From Membranipora membranacea (Eukaryota; Bryozoa; Gymnolaemata; Cheilostomatida; Membraniporidae): 64,000 bases of DNA. Positions within the stretch are counted from its first letter, which is position 1, and every line of letters starts with the position of its first letter. The DNA is taken from positions 21,204,001 through 21,268,000 of the forward strand of contig OU612065.1 in assembly GCA_914767715.1 (NCBI GenBank), in the 5' to 3' direction. The translations under genes were made by a program, and so were the position numbers. Positions 25,901 to 37,611 of this stretch are shown here, piece by piece. The notes under the pieces are model-generated. The model searched no databases. It was not told where the DNA came from and was given only the letters and a program-made list of their open reading frames with translations.

Positions 25901-26696
25901 CTGTATAAGAATCGAGGTCATGAGATCAAAGCATGATCATGCCTAGCCGTCCTGGCTTAGGATTGGAGCATCATCATCCTCATTATAAACAACAATTATG
26001 TTACAGGGAGGAGCTGCAACATGGAGGAACTTGTACAGAAATGGCACCGGCAATATGAAAAATCTGCATGCTGCTTGTCCAGTTTTAAAAGGGTACAAAT
26101 GGGGTGAGTTGAACTTACGTAAAAATAATTAGCATACTTGTTGCAGGGTGAAAAAAGGTTTTTGTATTCATCGATCAGAGTACTAAATGCTTTGTTTTAT
26201 ACCTTGTATCCATGAATTTGAAAGGTCACCCTACCTGAAGGACAGCCTTGTGACATTAAGATGCTAGCATTATGCATTAAAGCATAAACGCAAGCAAGCA
26301 TTAAGCATCGGGAGGCAATCCCGTAGTCCAATATGGACCGGAATATTTTTGGATGGTTTCTACTTTCCAGTTTTCATACTGGACAAATTGCCTTGTATTC
26401 AATGCGCCCCATTTACCATGTGTATGGCAGGACAGCACTATTATAATATGCTGAAGGGTGAGGTAGGTAACATCATGAAGCTTTACCCATAGCCTTAATA
26501 ATAATATTATCTAATTAATCACCTATTACCTAGTCAGAGCCCCCCCCCCCCCAGACTCTTGTCCCCATCCAATGGCCCTGTCTACCTAATGTATATCATA
26601 GAGTATATATTATGTTATTTTTCAGCTAGTAACAAGTGGTTTCACACTCTTGAGAACGAGTTCAATTGGCAATGTGATCTAGATTCAAATGTTTAA
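19973..26696 (+). CDS. Prolyl 4-hydroxylase alpha subunit, copy B (12 exons)
   Basis: Encodes a 559-aa P4HA protein, ER-lumenal and expected to pair with PDI. Exons: 19973-20157, 20452-20612, 21040-21183, 22160-22317, 22514-22792, 22993-23172, 23551-23763, 24276-24335, 24926-24988, 25303-25371, 26007-26103, 26626-26696. Exon lengths match copy C except in exons 7, 8 and 9. The signal peptide is followed by QIIHSVDRLHAAVQ; exons 4-5 carry the TPR-like peptide-binding domain (SKELYEELGNKAKAMEAY); exon 5 ends with an acidic linker and LCRGE. Catalytic residues are H453, D455 (PHTDW), H525 and K535 (HAACPVLKGYK). Potential N-glycosylation sites are NVT in exon 10 and NGT in exon 11. ATG 19973 aligns with the starts of C and D. 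Intron 3 holds a 57-bp minisatellite and intron 7 a palindromic GTAC repeat. Confidence 0.93.
21647..22097. repeat. 57-bp minisatellite, about 8 units, copy B intron 3
   Basis: Eight nearly identical 57-bp units, each containing ATGTGTACCGATTCC and ACAATATGTTTCATGTCC. Because 57 is divisible by three and the unit has no stops, long artefactual open frames arise on both strands. It lies 62 bp upstream of the exon 4 acceptor. Copy C has a single, diverged unit at the same place (about 32170-32222), so the array expanded in copy B after B and C separated. Confidence 0.95.
24026..24170. repeat. Palindromic GTAC-rich simple repeat, copy B intron 7
   Basis: About 145 bp of interspersed GTAC cores (GTACACGAGTACATGCGTAC and variants), largely self-complementary. 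Copy C has a different repeat, built on ACATACGACAC, at the paralogous position 34240-34392. Confidence 0.85.
25545..25665. repeat. TAATTAAT-rich low-complexity tract, copy B intron 10
   Basis: Almost pure A/T built on TAATTAATTA, with a homologous tract in copy C at 36218-36385. It was present before the B/C duplication. Confidence 0.8.
25690..25850. repeat. Insert with serial small hairpins, copy B intron 10
   Basis: About 150-200 bp absent from copy C at the same position. Several short stems follow each other: GGGTCGGCGACCC, GTGGGCTGCAGTCCAC, TGGTGAAATACCA and GGTGATTTGTTCACC. No tRNA, snRNA or known ribozyme core was recognised. Confidence 0.45.
26531..26580 (+). repeat. GC-rich short repeat, copy 5
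   Basis: GTCAGAGC, a 14-C run, AGACTCTTGTCCCC and ATCCAATGGCCC. It lies in copy B intron 11, 46 bp before the last exon. Copy C keeps only a remnant (CCACGCCCGACC) there, consistent with a later deletion in C. Confidence 0.65.
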
Positions 26697-27337
26697 GCCT
26701 GAAGGTCGACGCCATAACTGAGCATACAACTATCTCTGCAGACCTCAAGAAAACTGTAAGACTGAACACGCCATGGAAGCACATAGCAGGAATATGATAT
26801 GTGGTGCCACAGCAAATTCCACCTGGGTTGATTGATGGTAGTGTCACATGGTAATATGATAATGATAAATGCAACTACCAGCAACACAGGCAGAGTTTGA
26901 GCACTCAAACTAGTGGTACCCTGGAGTAGCAAACATTTTTAACGGGGAGGAGTGGATGTAGCTCAGCAATATCTTTACAATTTTAAGCTTGTGCAAAACA
27001 CAGAAATTTTCTAATTGCCTATACTTTTACTTTACAGCGTACGTGAAAAAAAATTGACAGCAATAGTCACTTGGTGTTTTTTTTTACATTGCCTAGCAGT
27101 ATGGAGTAACGTATCCAAGCAGTTTAAAAAGAATTTGTTGGTTGGTATTTTTACTAGGATGCAGCCATTGTAATTTTTATTTATAAAAAATATTTTAATA
27201 TATCGATGGCTTGTAAAGCTATTTAAGTTTACATTACTCGTTGTGTTTTGCCCTAATACAATCCTTTCTTCATGATAAAATGATGCTGTAAATTAAACAT
27301 TTATGACCTGTCGTATACAACAGCTATTAGTATTTAA

Positions 27338-27734
27338 ACAGCATTAGCCCAATGCTTGTTATATTGTAGTCAGGCAGTAACTTATGATAAAGCTTTTCCC
27401 GGTTTTATATGGTAAAATAATTCACGCGCTACTTGACATGAATTATTGATTGTGGAGAAAGTACCTCCCTTAAGGATAGGTAACTCCCAATCTCTGCATT
27501 TTGATGACCGAGTCTCCGGGAAGTGCTTGTTTTTATTGTATTACACTTCCGGGGGACTGTGACATCATAATGCAGAGATTGGGAGTTATCTTCCCTAATG
27601 GGAGGCACTTCTTCCATCATCAATAATTCATGTCAAGAAGAGCGTTGCATTTTTTTGCTATGCAAAGCTGACAAAACTTTATCATGAGTAACTCCCTGAC
27701 TACAATATAACATACACTGGTATTTGGGTAGTCT
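27338..27734. mobile_element. TTAA-type self-complementary MITE, copy 1
   Basis: The two halves are inverted copies: GTAGTCAGGCAGTAACTTAT near 27367 faces ATGAGTAACTCCCTGACTAC near 27706, and inner arms repeat AACTCCCAATCTCTGCAT. The right end GGTAGTCT matches the better preserved element at 45142. The left end is degenerate after a TTAA at 27334. The C-D spacer lacks it at the paralogous site. Confidence 0.75.
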
Positions 27735-30148
27735 TTCACTGCAGGTGGCTTGTGTGGGGTAGATACTAGATACCCTGACTGCCGTTGCCGGCTACTTTTT
27801 TCAAAAAGGCAGTGGGGGATCTTTATACTGCGTACGACCAAACAGTAGACCTCCTGTATTTATGGTTCTGGTCCAAACAAACCTGGTTAGGATGAATGGC
27901 CTGTTGGTGCTAAATAACAAATGATATCTGGCGCCGGGAATCGGACCTGAGTTATAATTATATTGTATCAATGGGTTGTATACTACTACTACAGCTCCTA
28001 ATTTTCACATTTCTCCTCAGCTTTTCGCCCTAATAATTACCATACACTATTTTATTTGGAAGACAACTTCACCTGGACGGATGTTTTTCATAACGTGCCA
28101 AAGAAACTACGGCAAAAGTTAGGGAAAAATATGACACTTTTAAATTACCATTTATGACCCTCTGCTAGGTTATGGCTAATGGTATGAAAACATAAATAGA
28201 AACAGGACAGAGCGTTGAAGTTATAGTATCTTTCCAGAGTTGTAGTTCAAACACCTATCATTAGAATCGAGTTCCCCTACCTTCAGTCGATAAGCTTGGA
28301 TTTATTTAGGCTTCAAATCACTAGAAAGTGCCTCCTATTTCCATTTAACCTCATGGAATATTCATAGGCAATATAGATGTAGGCTACTTGATGGTCTGGT
28401 ACAATGCCTATTGACGGTATCTTTCTGTGGAATGTGGTGGTGTAGTCAGGAATTCTCATAAGATACTGCCACTGCCCCTGCATAGTTTGTTCAATATGTC
28501 ATTTATTCGTCTGATGTTTGATAAGTCAAGAGGCTCGGTGTAGAAAATTATGTTGGGGAAAATCTCAAACACAAACTTTGATGACTTACACTAAGGTCTT
28601 TCCCATACTATGCAGCTTCCTATTTATATTTGATACTATGAAAGAAAAAAGACACCTTTATACACTGATATATGTTCATGAATTAGGGGGGAGACTACTA
28701 TCACCATCCACAAGCACATGGCAATTTATGTATGGATATAAGAAAGCATTTCTTTACTTCGATCGAGTCAAACATTTCAATATGCTGACATCACCCACAG
28801 CTGATCTTCAGCTGTTTGATCAGCTGATCAGCGATTTGCACAGGGAGCATTCTCCCCTGTTTGCATGATGCCACATCACTAGCATTTAAGCATTCTGCGC
28901 ATGCTCAGCTCTGGGCATGAGCTGATCTCTGCAAAATTGAGTCTCGGAATTCCGAAGCCTTCTGATTGGCTACCTGCTCTGGTGACATACTCCCCAAAGC
29001 ATGCGGATTTGTTATTAATAGTTATCCTCTCTTGTCATTATTAGCTGATTTTGATTGACAGTTTATGCAGGGGATATCCCATTTCCCCTTTCCAAAGTTG
29101 CAATCAGAACCCAAACTAAACTCATTGTTCTTGCACAGCCGCAAATTCAAGTCACGCATGATGCATACTTAGCCTTACGACACCTGCTTTGTGGTATTGA
29201 TAGCCTAGTTTATCAGTGATCTACATGCCCAGTCAGATCAAGAGAGTCAGTATGGCATTTAAGCCTCAGCTGATCCATCAGTGGTTCGAACCTCAGACTA
29301 CAGCAGAATTTGCATGACGACACATCATTAACATGCCAGCCATGCTCAGCCGATCCTCAAATGATTGATGTGTATACAAAGAGTCTAACTGAGGTTGCAA
29401 CCAGCTTTCATGGTATGGCGGACATACACATCATTACAAATAAGAAAATATCAGAAATAGGGCGATGATAAAATACAACAATAAGATGGCTTATTATATC
29501 CGCTAGTTTGATATGACACTTTGACACCGACACCTCCATTAATGTCAGTGTCAGATTTTTCACTGAAAGTCTCGCAACCAAAAATATAAAGATTTGAGAC
29601 CTGTGTCTTTACTTGTGGAAAATGATGTGAGCAAGTAAATGTTAGTAAGCCAATATCAAGTGTTAAAATTCATGCTCATGCTCAGTGAATTCTGTATACT
29701 TTATTGACCCAGCTATGTTCTTGCTTTATGACGTGTAACGACCTATCGAATGATATAGATATGCACGGCTACAATCATCCCACACGCGCACGCCATATAT
29801 CTCAAAATGCATCCTCAGAGCTTGCTTATTACAGTCAAGGCTATCATCGACCGAACCTAAATTTGTACAACCGATGCTTTTCTCCGACTTCGATGATTAC
29901 ATATCAGACCGATATGATACAGAAAACAAGTATCTGCAGTGGACAGCTGTCTGTTTTGGTTTTTGTTAAGTATCTGACAACCAACAACCTACAATTTGTT
30001 GAGTTTTTTTTAGTTTCATGTAAGCATTCGATCTATCGATCATATCTGCAATGTATCTGAATCATTGAATTCCATAGAAGAATTTAATTCAGTGATCTGA
30101 ATGTAATATAAAATCCGTCAATTTCAATTAATAATGTTGTGCTTGTAT

Positions 30149-30241
30149 TTATGACCGGGACTATATTATGTGAACTGGGGTGATCAGTTGATATCTTGAC
30201 GGCTTGGATCAAACTTGCACCAAAACACAAGTCATGAACGA
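30149..30241 (+). promoter_or_regulatory. Conserved 5' flank of copy C
   Basis: TTATGACCGG, TTATGTGA, TGATCAGT, GATAT and GCTTGGATCAA occur in the same order and spacing as upstream of copy D (42250-42342). The more distal block TTTGATATGACACTTTGACA lies at 29507. A proximal promoter is plausible, but recent duplication alone could explain the match. Confidence 0.35.
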
Positions 30242-33200
30242 ATGGATCTTTCAAATAGACAATTTATAGTTGGGCTGGCCATATCTGTTTTGATATTGGT
30301 GGTAGACTGTCAAATAATTCACTCTGTGGATAGACTTCATGCTGCTGTACAAGAGTTGAATGATCTGCCTGATTTAGTCCGTAGATATGTGGAGGAGGAG
30401 CGAAAGAGACTAGATGAGTTGGAAATGTAAGTATTCTAGCTAACTTTAGATCACCCCGAAACAATCTAATATTGAATTGTCTTTGATTATGCAGTGCTTT
30501 GTGTGACCTGGTATATAAGCTAGTTGATGAAGGTTGATGTTTCTTTTCTATGATGAGCCAAAGTAAGAAGAGTTTCCATCTTCTTGAAGCAGTGTAATTC
30601 TTTATAACTTGTTATCATTAAGTCACTCAAAACTAGCTAAACTAAACTCCAGCTAATATTAAATCCTCTAAGTTGTTTCAGGGCTTTCCATAACCAAGGC
30701 AGCTTGATATAAAGCCCAAATCACGGCCAGATTCATTGTTTATGTCACGCAGCAACATAAAATATTCGAGAGCTACAGGATACGAAAATTTCACTAAATC
30801 TGAGTTGGAGAGAGCAATGTCCCATCCTGTGAGGCTTCTAAGGTTTATACGCGATTTCAGCGCTGAGATTGATCCAATCAGAACTGCAACCACTTCTAAG
30901 TCTGCATCTGAAGGTAATGTGTTAGTATTAGTATTAGTATAAGTAAGTATAAGTATAGGCATTGGTATTGGTAATGGTAATGGTATAGGTATTGGTATAA
31001 GTATTTGTATTAGTATTAGTGTTAGTGTTAGTGTTAGTGTTAGTGTTAGTGTTAGTGTTAGTATTAGTATTAGTATTAGTATTAGTACTAGTACTAGTAC
31101 TAGTACTAGTACTAGTACTAGTACTAGTACTAGTACTAGTACTAGTACTAGTACTAGTACTAGTACTAGTACTAGTACTAGTACTAGTACTAATACTAAT
31201 ACTGATCGGAGTTCCAAGATCAGATCTGGCCTGCAAATATTTGTTTTGAAGTTCTAACTTGTTCTCTGACCATGCAAAAAGGAGTTATTTTGTAGAGTGA
31301 ACCAAGGTATGACAACACACCTTGATCTGTACCGAGCTAAAACGCCGATATAAATGTAGTGAATGTCTTATTTCCATGTAAAACCCACTATATATTATAT
31401 ATATATATATACATATATATTGGTTGTTATTTCAAATGAGCCTAATAGACCCATTTATGACATTTAAACCATTCAGGATGGATGTTGAGTAATTATGACC
31501 TTAGCTATGACTTTATTGTTGTCAATCATTACGAATATTTATTACACTATCGCATCCTTGAATTATGCTGCATCACGGCAAAAAATGTGCGGTAGTCAAA
31601 TAATTTAAATAAAATACTTCTAGGATTTGCCCAACGCAAGCTCTTGAGTAAACTGACCAAAGCGATATGTCTTACCCCTCACTGTGTATTGTCATGTCGT
31701 ATCAATTCACAGATTTGAAGCTGAGCCTTGAAAAGCTTCCGAGTGAGAGGGATTACGAAGAGAGTGTGTTCGCTCTACATAGACTTCAGCAAGTCTATCT
31801 GGAAGATGCTGAGTACACTAAGCCCACTCTTGAAAACCCTGAAGACTTTCTCACAGGTAAAACATGTTTAGGTGGCAAATCTTATCAAACATTCTTATAA
31901 TAACTTCCATATTTTACAATTTGTAATTATCGGGGGTATTCAAACTAAAGACATTGGTATCTAAAATCTTTGTCTCCCACTTGTCTTACTTTTGGCCCGA
32001 TGTGTGAAGTCCCTTACTGAAGTTCATAATGGTAGGTGGAAGATCTTTGGTGTTTGGTTCTCTTACTTGAAATGTGCTTCAAACATACATCACCTAAAAT
32101 CCTAATATGGTAAACATGCTGTTAATGGAGCTGAGCTCTTTATACATTAGCCTAGCTTGCCAACTCCTACATTTGTATCGAAAACCCACTATGTTTCATA
32201 TCCTGTAAATACAGCTGGATAGCTGCTCATAAAAAGTGATTGACATTGATTAAATCTTTCAAATAGATATTATGCAACCCTTCATTTTTACCCTAACATA
32301 CAGTATATATTTATTACGATTTATAAAGCTGATGAGGTTATAGATATAGCCGAAATCCACCTTCACCATGACATGGTTGACGAGGCCTACGACTTATTTG
32401 AGAGATCTAAAGAGTTATATGAGGAACTTGGAAACAAGGCTAAGGCCATGAAAGCCTATACTTCCTTGGCTCACATTTTGTTCAAGGTACGCCCACAATT
32501 TGATAAGCCTAAAGCAGGAGAAAGTATCATATCTCAATCAATCTTAACGTTTTCAAAGCTCCATTTGTGTATCCTCGCCATGAGGAAGTCTTTTGTCATA
32601 TTTCATTTCTCATATTCCTGAACATTTATGTGGGTAAAATTGCTTTGAAGCACTGAAATTTGTGATAGACAGCTGTTCCATCTTCATCCAACATGACTTG
32701 GTGCAATGAGTATCAAGCAGTACTGCTTTAATCATTTTTGCCAACAAATACGAAACCCATTTAGATTACAAGTTTCTTACAGCAAGATAATGTTCCACAT
32801 GCTCTAGTTGCTACCAAAGAGCTTCTCAGCTACTACCTATCTGAGGTTGGGGATCATAACGAAACGATATCCAAACTAGAGGAGGACCAAACAAAATACA
32901 TAGAGCGAATAGGCGGTCCTGATATGGCCGCTTACACAATTGTCAATTTACCGAAGAGGAAAATACGCCAGTACAGTGCTGAAAATGACCATGAGGTAAC
33001 TGAGGAGGATTTGGAGCACAAGGAACATCAGAGCAAGCTCTGCAGAGGAGAAATGGACCAGGTGAGATCTAGATCAAATTTGATCTAATTTGCCTGCACT
33101 TGGAGTTTGGTCCCCGTTGGGCTGACACCCCAACACATAAAGTGGGGTAGACCTGAAATGTAGGCAGAATGGAATCATAGCTGTTTTTTGTTTGAGTTGT

Positions 33201-36200
33201 CTCATCTTTGTTCCAATATTAGGGACCATCAGCAGTATTTTTGCATTGAATACTTTTGTCGGAAGTAAACCGTTTTGTGAATTCCCAATCTCAGGTTAAA
33301 GAAGAAAACACAAGAGGTCTCAAATGCTACTACTACACAAACGCAGATCATCCTTTGTTGATACTCTCGCCTGGCAAATTAGAGGAATTGAATTCAGAAA
33401 TAGGTCTCTCATTCTTTCACAACTTAATGACAGATGGGGAGATCGCGTTATTGAAAGCGTTGGCTACCGACAGGGTAAGACCCGTTGCCTACTAGTATAT
33501 TAACAAATAAGTATTTGTATTTTGATATATAATATTATTATATAATATATATATATTTATTATTACTAGTATTATATATAATTGGTAAATTAATTAACTA
33601 ATGATAATTCAAAAACATCTATATTTGATCAGCAAAAAAACTAGGCTTCCCAAAATTAAAGAAGGATGATAGGAGCAGAAGGCAGTCTTCGTTATCAATA
33701 TGAGTTGTGTTCTCCTGCAGTACAAAAAAGCTATAGATTTATATTAGTACTAGTGTTGCTCAATTTTACTGCCAAGTTATTTTGATTCAGTTTGTCGACT
33801 CAGCGATTGTCAGGTTAGGTCAGGATGATGAAGAACTAGAGAAGTCTGCAGAGATTACCGACAAAGACAATGGATTCCGATCTAGTAACACAGGCTGGGT
33901 ATATGATGATGAAGCTGAAGTTATTGAGGCTTTATCTAGACGCATCGGAGCTATTCTGAATCTTGATCTTGCAACAGCTGAACCATTCCAGGTAAGAATG
34001 TGTATATAAATGAGCTGGTAAATAGTTCACTATCAGAATTTGATTGGTGCCAATCACATTAACCGAGACCTTGATCACAGCACCTATAATACAAGCACAA
34101 AGTTCTCCAGAGCAAGTTCAAATAATGCATTTCAATGCAGTGTTACACATAATATTCACAATGTTTCAGTATAATCGGATTCTTTCATTCTGTTCCTTTA
34201 CAGCAATGCTTTATTGAAGTTCATTAACATGTTACCAGCACAATGCATACACTACATAATACACATACGGAGCACGCGACACAAACGCCACATACGAAAC
34301 ATACGACACATATGATACAAACGACACAAACGACACATGCAACGCATACAATGCATACAATATGTATGATACATACAATACAAACGCTGCCTGGGTTGCT
34401 GGAAGTGTAAACCAAGTATCATCCACATCCTAACTTGGTCGCTACCAACATCCCAGGTAGATTTTGAGGGACATATACGCATAATTATTTTCCTTTAAAT
34501 TTGCAGGTCTTGAGCTATGGCGTAGGAGGCTTTTACTTACCACACACTGATTGGTGGCCAGAGGAAGAGGTAGGAACGGGGAGGAAACTGGAAATTAGTT
34601 TCAAACCATTCAGCCTTTAGTTTGCCTACTATCAGGTTATTCTGTTGTGACCATAAATTTTAGTATATTATTTTAAAGTACTATTAGCAGCGCTGTCCCC
34701 AGGATTTTCAATGGAAAGGTGGAAATGGACAAAAGCACCAACAAACAATTTGATGGTTGGGCTATCTGTGCACAAGTAATACCCGGGACATGTAACAAAT
34801 GGCTTAAGTGCATTTATGAGGCAAGATAGCACCAAATCTCTCCTGAATAAGAATAGAGAATTTTAATCATGTTTTTCACACTGGCGTGCAATACAAAATC
34901 AGCTCAGGATCTTACTTGCCCAAGATCTGGATTAAATTCAATGTGATTTATTGAGGATGACAGGAAAGACCCCTTAAAGCATCTTAGATTCAAAGCTTGA
35001 GTTTCTTGTTCTTTGGGAGAGGAGGATAAAAATACTTGATGTCATAGCAACACATGTATAGCAGATAAAGACAAATCCGTATTTGTTATTTCCTAATGAG
35101 AATATTGATTTTTACTGATGAAAATGATTGACAATAAAAAATTGGAAAGGCTCCTTGTATTAGTGGAACGGTGGTAAGCCTAACCCGCCTTGCTGGGGAC
35201 AGCACTGCTATTAATATTTATATGTTTATGGTTGTGACACATAGTCGGCCATCCATCAAGGCAGTAAGGGCTTGGTTTTTGGATGTTTGACAGTATTCAT
35301 TGGTTGACTACAGAAGTTACTATGTTCAACTGTTCAGGATATGGCTGCTCTTTTGCTCACGGATGTAGCCAATTGGAAAGAGATCATCAAGTAACACAGG
35401 AATTTCCACCGGGGATTTTTTATTGACCCACTAACTGCCTGAGCTACAGCTGGAACCCAATCGTATTTTTTAAAATAAAACGTGATGGTACAATTTATGC
35501 TGTCCCATGTTTTTCATGTTTTGAACATGAAAAAGTAGAAGTCTAGCGGTACACGCTTCTCTCAGAGCATTAAAAAGTGTATAATAATATTCCTTGGCTG
35601 TGGAAATATTTGACTCTATTTTACAGAAACTTAAGGTTGATGAAGTATTTCAAGGTGGTGGTGGTAACAGAATAGCCACATGGATCTTCTATGTGAGTAA
35701 AATATCTATACACTGAAAATTACTACGTTCTATTGGTCAATTTCCTCTCAATTGTAAAACTAAGCCAGCATAATCTCACAGTAGGTCATGATGATGATAA
35801 TCTCTTGCCTAACCATATAGGCATCATCTTAAACTAAACAAGCATGGCTTACTTTGATGACAAGTTTTACATACATACATAAAATATGTACATTTTGAAA
35901 TTGTCCGAAACCCTATTGAAGATATCAGTCAGCTCAACATGTATGTATATTTACATATCGTATAGCTTTCGGAGCATAAATCTTTATTTCTTCTATTGAC
36001 TTTATTTCAGTTAAATGATGTTGACAAAGGAGGAGCAACAATATTTCCTCAGCTAAATGTGACAGTTTGGCCAGAAAAGGTAATTTTAATTTTCAAATCA
36101 TTATAGTAGTGATGGTAGCACAATAATTCTCAAGCTTATTGGGATACTGACACTCTGTTTGCACCAAATTCATTTCTGTAAAAGCAAAGTACACGGTGAG

Positions 36201-37297
36201 CTGGTTAATTCAGTTAATTAAAGTATTAAAAATAATAAAATATTATTTATTAATAAATAATGAATTATTAAATAATAGTATCTATGAAATCAAATTCAGT
36301 TATTATTATTAATTAATAATTATTGATAATAATATTGATTAATAGTTGATAATGAATTAATTAAAAAGTATAAAACAAATAAAGTATTAAAATCTCCTGA
36401 TAACTCAGATAAGGAAAATATCACTTAATTAAGAGTCTGCTTAACTAGGAAAAACTTTCCCAGAGGTTTAAGTGAACTGCACTGTATTAGAATTGAGGCC
36501 ATGAGATCAAAGCATGAGCATGCCTAACTGTTCTGGCGTAGGATTGGAGCATCATCCTTATTATGAACAACAATTATGTTACAGGGAGGAGCTGCAACAT
36601 GGAGGAACTTGTACAGAAACGGCACCGGCAATATGAAAAATCTGCATGCTGCTTGTCCAGTTTTAGAAGGGTACAAATGGGGTGAGTTGAACTTACATAA
36701 AAATATTTAGCATACTTGTTGCAAGATGAAAAAGGGTTTTCGTATTCATCGATCAGAGTACTAAAGCTTAATTTTTTTTATCTATATTTATAGTGCTTTG
36801 CTGTATACCTTTTATCAATGAATTTGAAAGTCATCCTACCTGAAGGATAGCCTTGTGACTATGACTATCCCTACATCGTAGCATTTAAGAGGCATGTCTC
36901 ATATAGTCCAAGGTTGTGAGATTCAACACTCAGTATTCAATTACGGACCGTAAATTTGTTTAATGGTTTCCAATTTCCAGTTTTCATAGCTGACAAATTG
37001 ACTTTTAACCAACATGCTCCATTTCCCATTGTATTTTCCCATTGTATGACAGGACAGCACTATTGTAATTATATGCTGAAGGGTGAGGTTAGTTACATCA
37101 AGGAGCTATACCTAATTACTCCACGCCCGACCTTGTCTACCTTATGTATATCATACAGTATATGCATAAACACATAAATACTATTCATATTCATCTAAAT
37201 GTTTATGAGTCTATGTTATTTTTCAGCCAGTAACAAGTGGTTTCACACTCTTGAGAACGAGTTCAATTGGCAATGTGATCTAGATTCAAATGTTTAA
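30242..37297 (+). CDS. Prolyl 4-hydroxylase alpha subunit, copy C (12 exons)
   Basis: Encodes a 557-aa P4HA protein, the sister of copy B. Exons: 30242-30426, 30753-30913, 31713-31856, 32329-32486, 32783-33061, 33295-33474, 33791-33991, 34507-34569, 35627-35692, 36011-36079, 36585-36681, 37227-37297; all are GT-AG and in frame. The start at 30242 is the ATG aligned with copy B; upstream in-frame sequence lacks another ATG. The N-terminal signal and QIIHSVDRLHAAVQ are as in B. Catalytic residues are H449, D451, H523 and K533; LCRGE and HAACPVLEGYK carry the conserved cysteines and the 2-oxoglutarate lysine. Exon 8 ends WWPEEE, so the loop after HxD is one residue longer than in B, and exon 9 reads VFQGGGGNR, again one longer. 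Intron 2 holds a hexamer microsatellite and intron 8 a 520-bp element. Confidence 0.93.
30916..31200. repeat. Hexamer microsatellite (GTTAGT/ATTAGT/ACTAGT)n, copy C intron 2
   Basis: It starts three bases after the exon 2 donor. Units change along the array from GTATTA variants to GTTAGT, ATTAGT and then about 17 perfect ACTAGT units (31087-31191). ACTAGT is its own reverse complement, so the last 105 bp are a perfect palindrome able to extrude as a hairpin. Copy B lacks the array. Confidence 0.95.
34240..34392. repeat. ACATACGACAC-type simple repeat, copy C intron 7
   Basis: Imperfect short tandem units of CAAACGACACA and ATACATAC type at the position where copy B has its GTAC palindrome. 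Confidence 0.75.
34688..35207. mobile_element. 520-bp hAT-like element in copy C intron 8
   Basis: The left end CAGCGCTGTCCCCAG and the right end CTGGGGACAGCACTG are inverted repeats with one mismatch. Copy B lacks the insertion at the same site. The flanks read CTATTA on both sides but not as a clean 8-bp duplication, so the target duplication has decayed or shifted. There is no open frame of note: non-autonomous. CAG ends suit hAT, but this is inference. Confidence 0.75.
36218..36385. repeat. TAATTAAT-rich low-complexity tract, copy C intron 10
   Basis: Counterpart of the tract at 25545-25665 in copy B, with small insertions and substitutions. Confidence 0.8.
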
Positions 37298-37473
37298 GCC
37301 TGAAGGTCGACATCATAACTGGGCGTACTTCTATCACAGCAGATCTCAACAGACATTTCAAACTCAACTAGCAATGACACGTCATGGGACCACATAGCAG
37401 GAATAAGATTTGTAGTGCCACAGTAAAGTATATCTGCGGAGTTTAAGCACATAAACTAGTGCAAATCTGGAGG

Positions 37474-37479
37474 AATAAA
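37474..37479 (+). terminator. Candidate polyadenylation signal of copy C
   Basis: AATAAA 177 bp downstream of the copy C stop. Confidence 0.45.
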
Positions 37480-37611
37480 CTTTTGCTAGATTTAAGCTAG
37501 CACAAAACATATAAAGTAATGGGGAAAAGTTAATGTTAGCTAAGCAAAATTTTCACAATTTTAAGCCTGTGCAAAACGCAAAGATTTTCCCATATTGGAC
37601 ACTTTTTTTCT

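Larger units (their letters stand above)
26697..30241 (+). other. Spacer between copies B and C
   Basis: No gene is seen. The stretch is colinear with the C-D spacer: matching blocks include AAGCAGTTTAAAAA near 27118 and 39667, GTGCCAAAGAAA near 28098 and 40258, CATAGTTTGTTCAATATGTC at 28482 and 40979, and AAATATCAGAAATAGGGC at 29445 and 41761. This shows that the duplication unit includes the 3' and 5' flanks. The unique content is a TTAA-type MITE at 27338-27734. Open frames here (for example 28518-28868 and 29704-30060) have no recognisable domain. Confidence 0.7.

Noticed and set aside
28518-30060. 116- and 118-codon frames in the B-C spacer
   Set aside because: The homologous C-D spacer does not preserve these frames and no motif is visible.
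30678-31249. Long Leu-Val and Ser-Thr repeat frames
   Set aside because: They come from the hexamer microsatellite in copy C intron 2 and overlap real exon 2 on the opposite strand.
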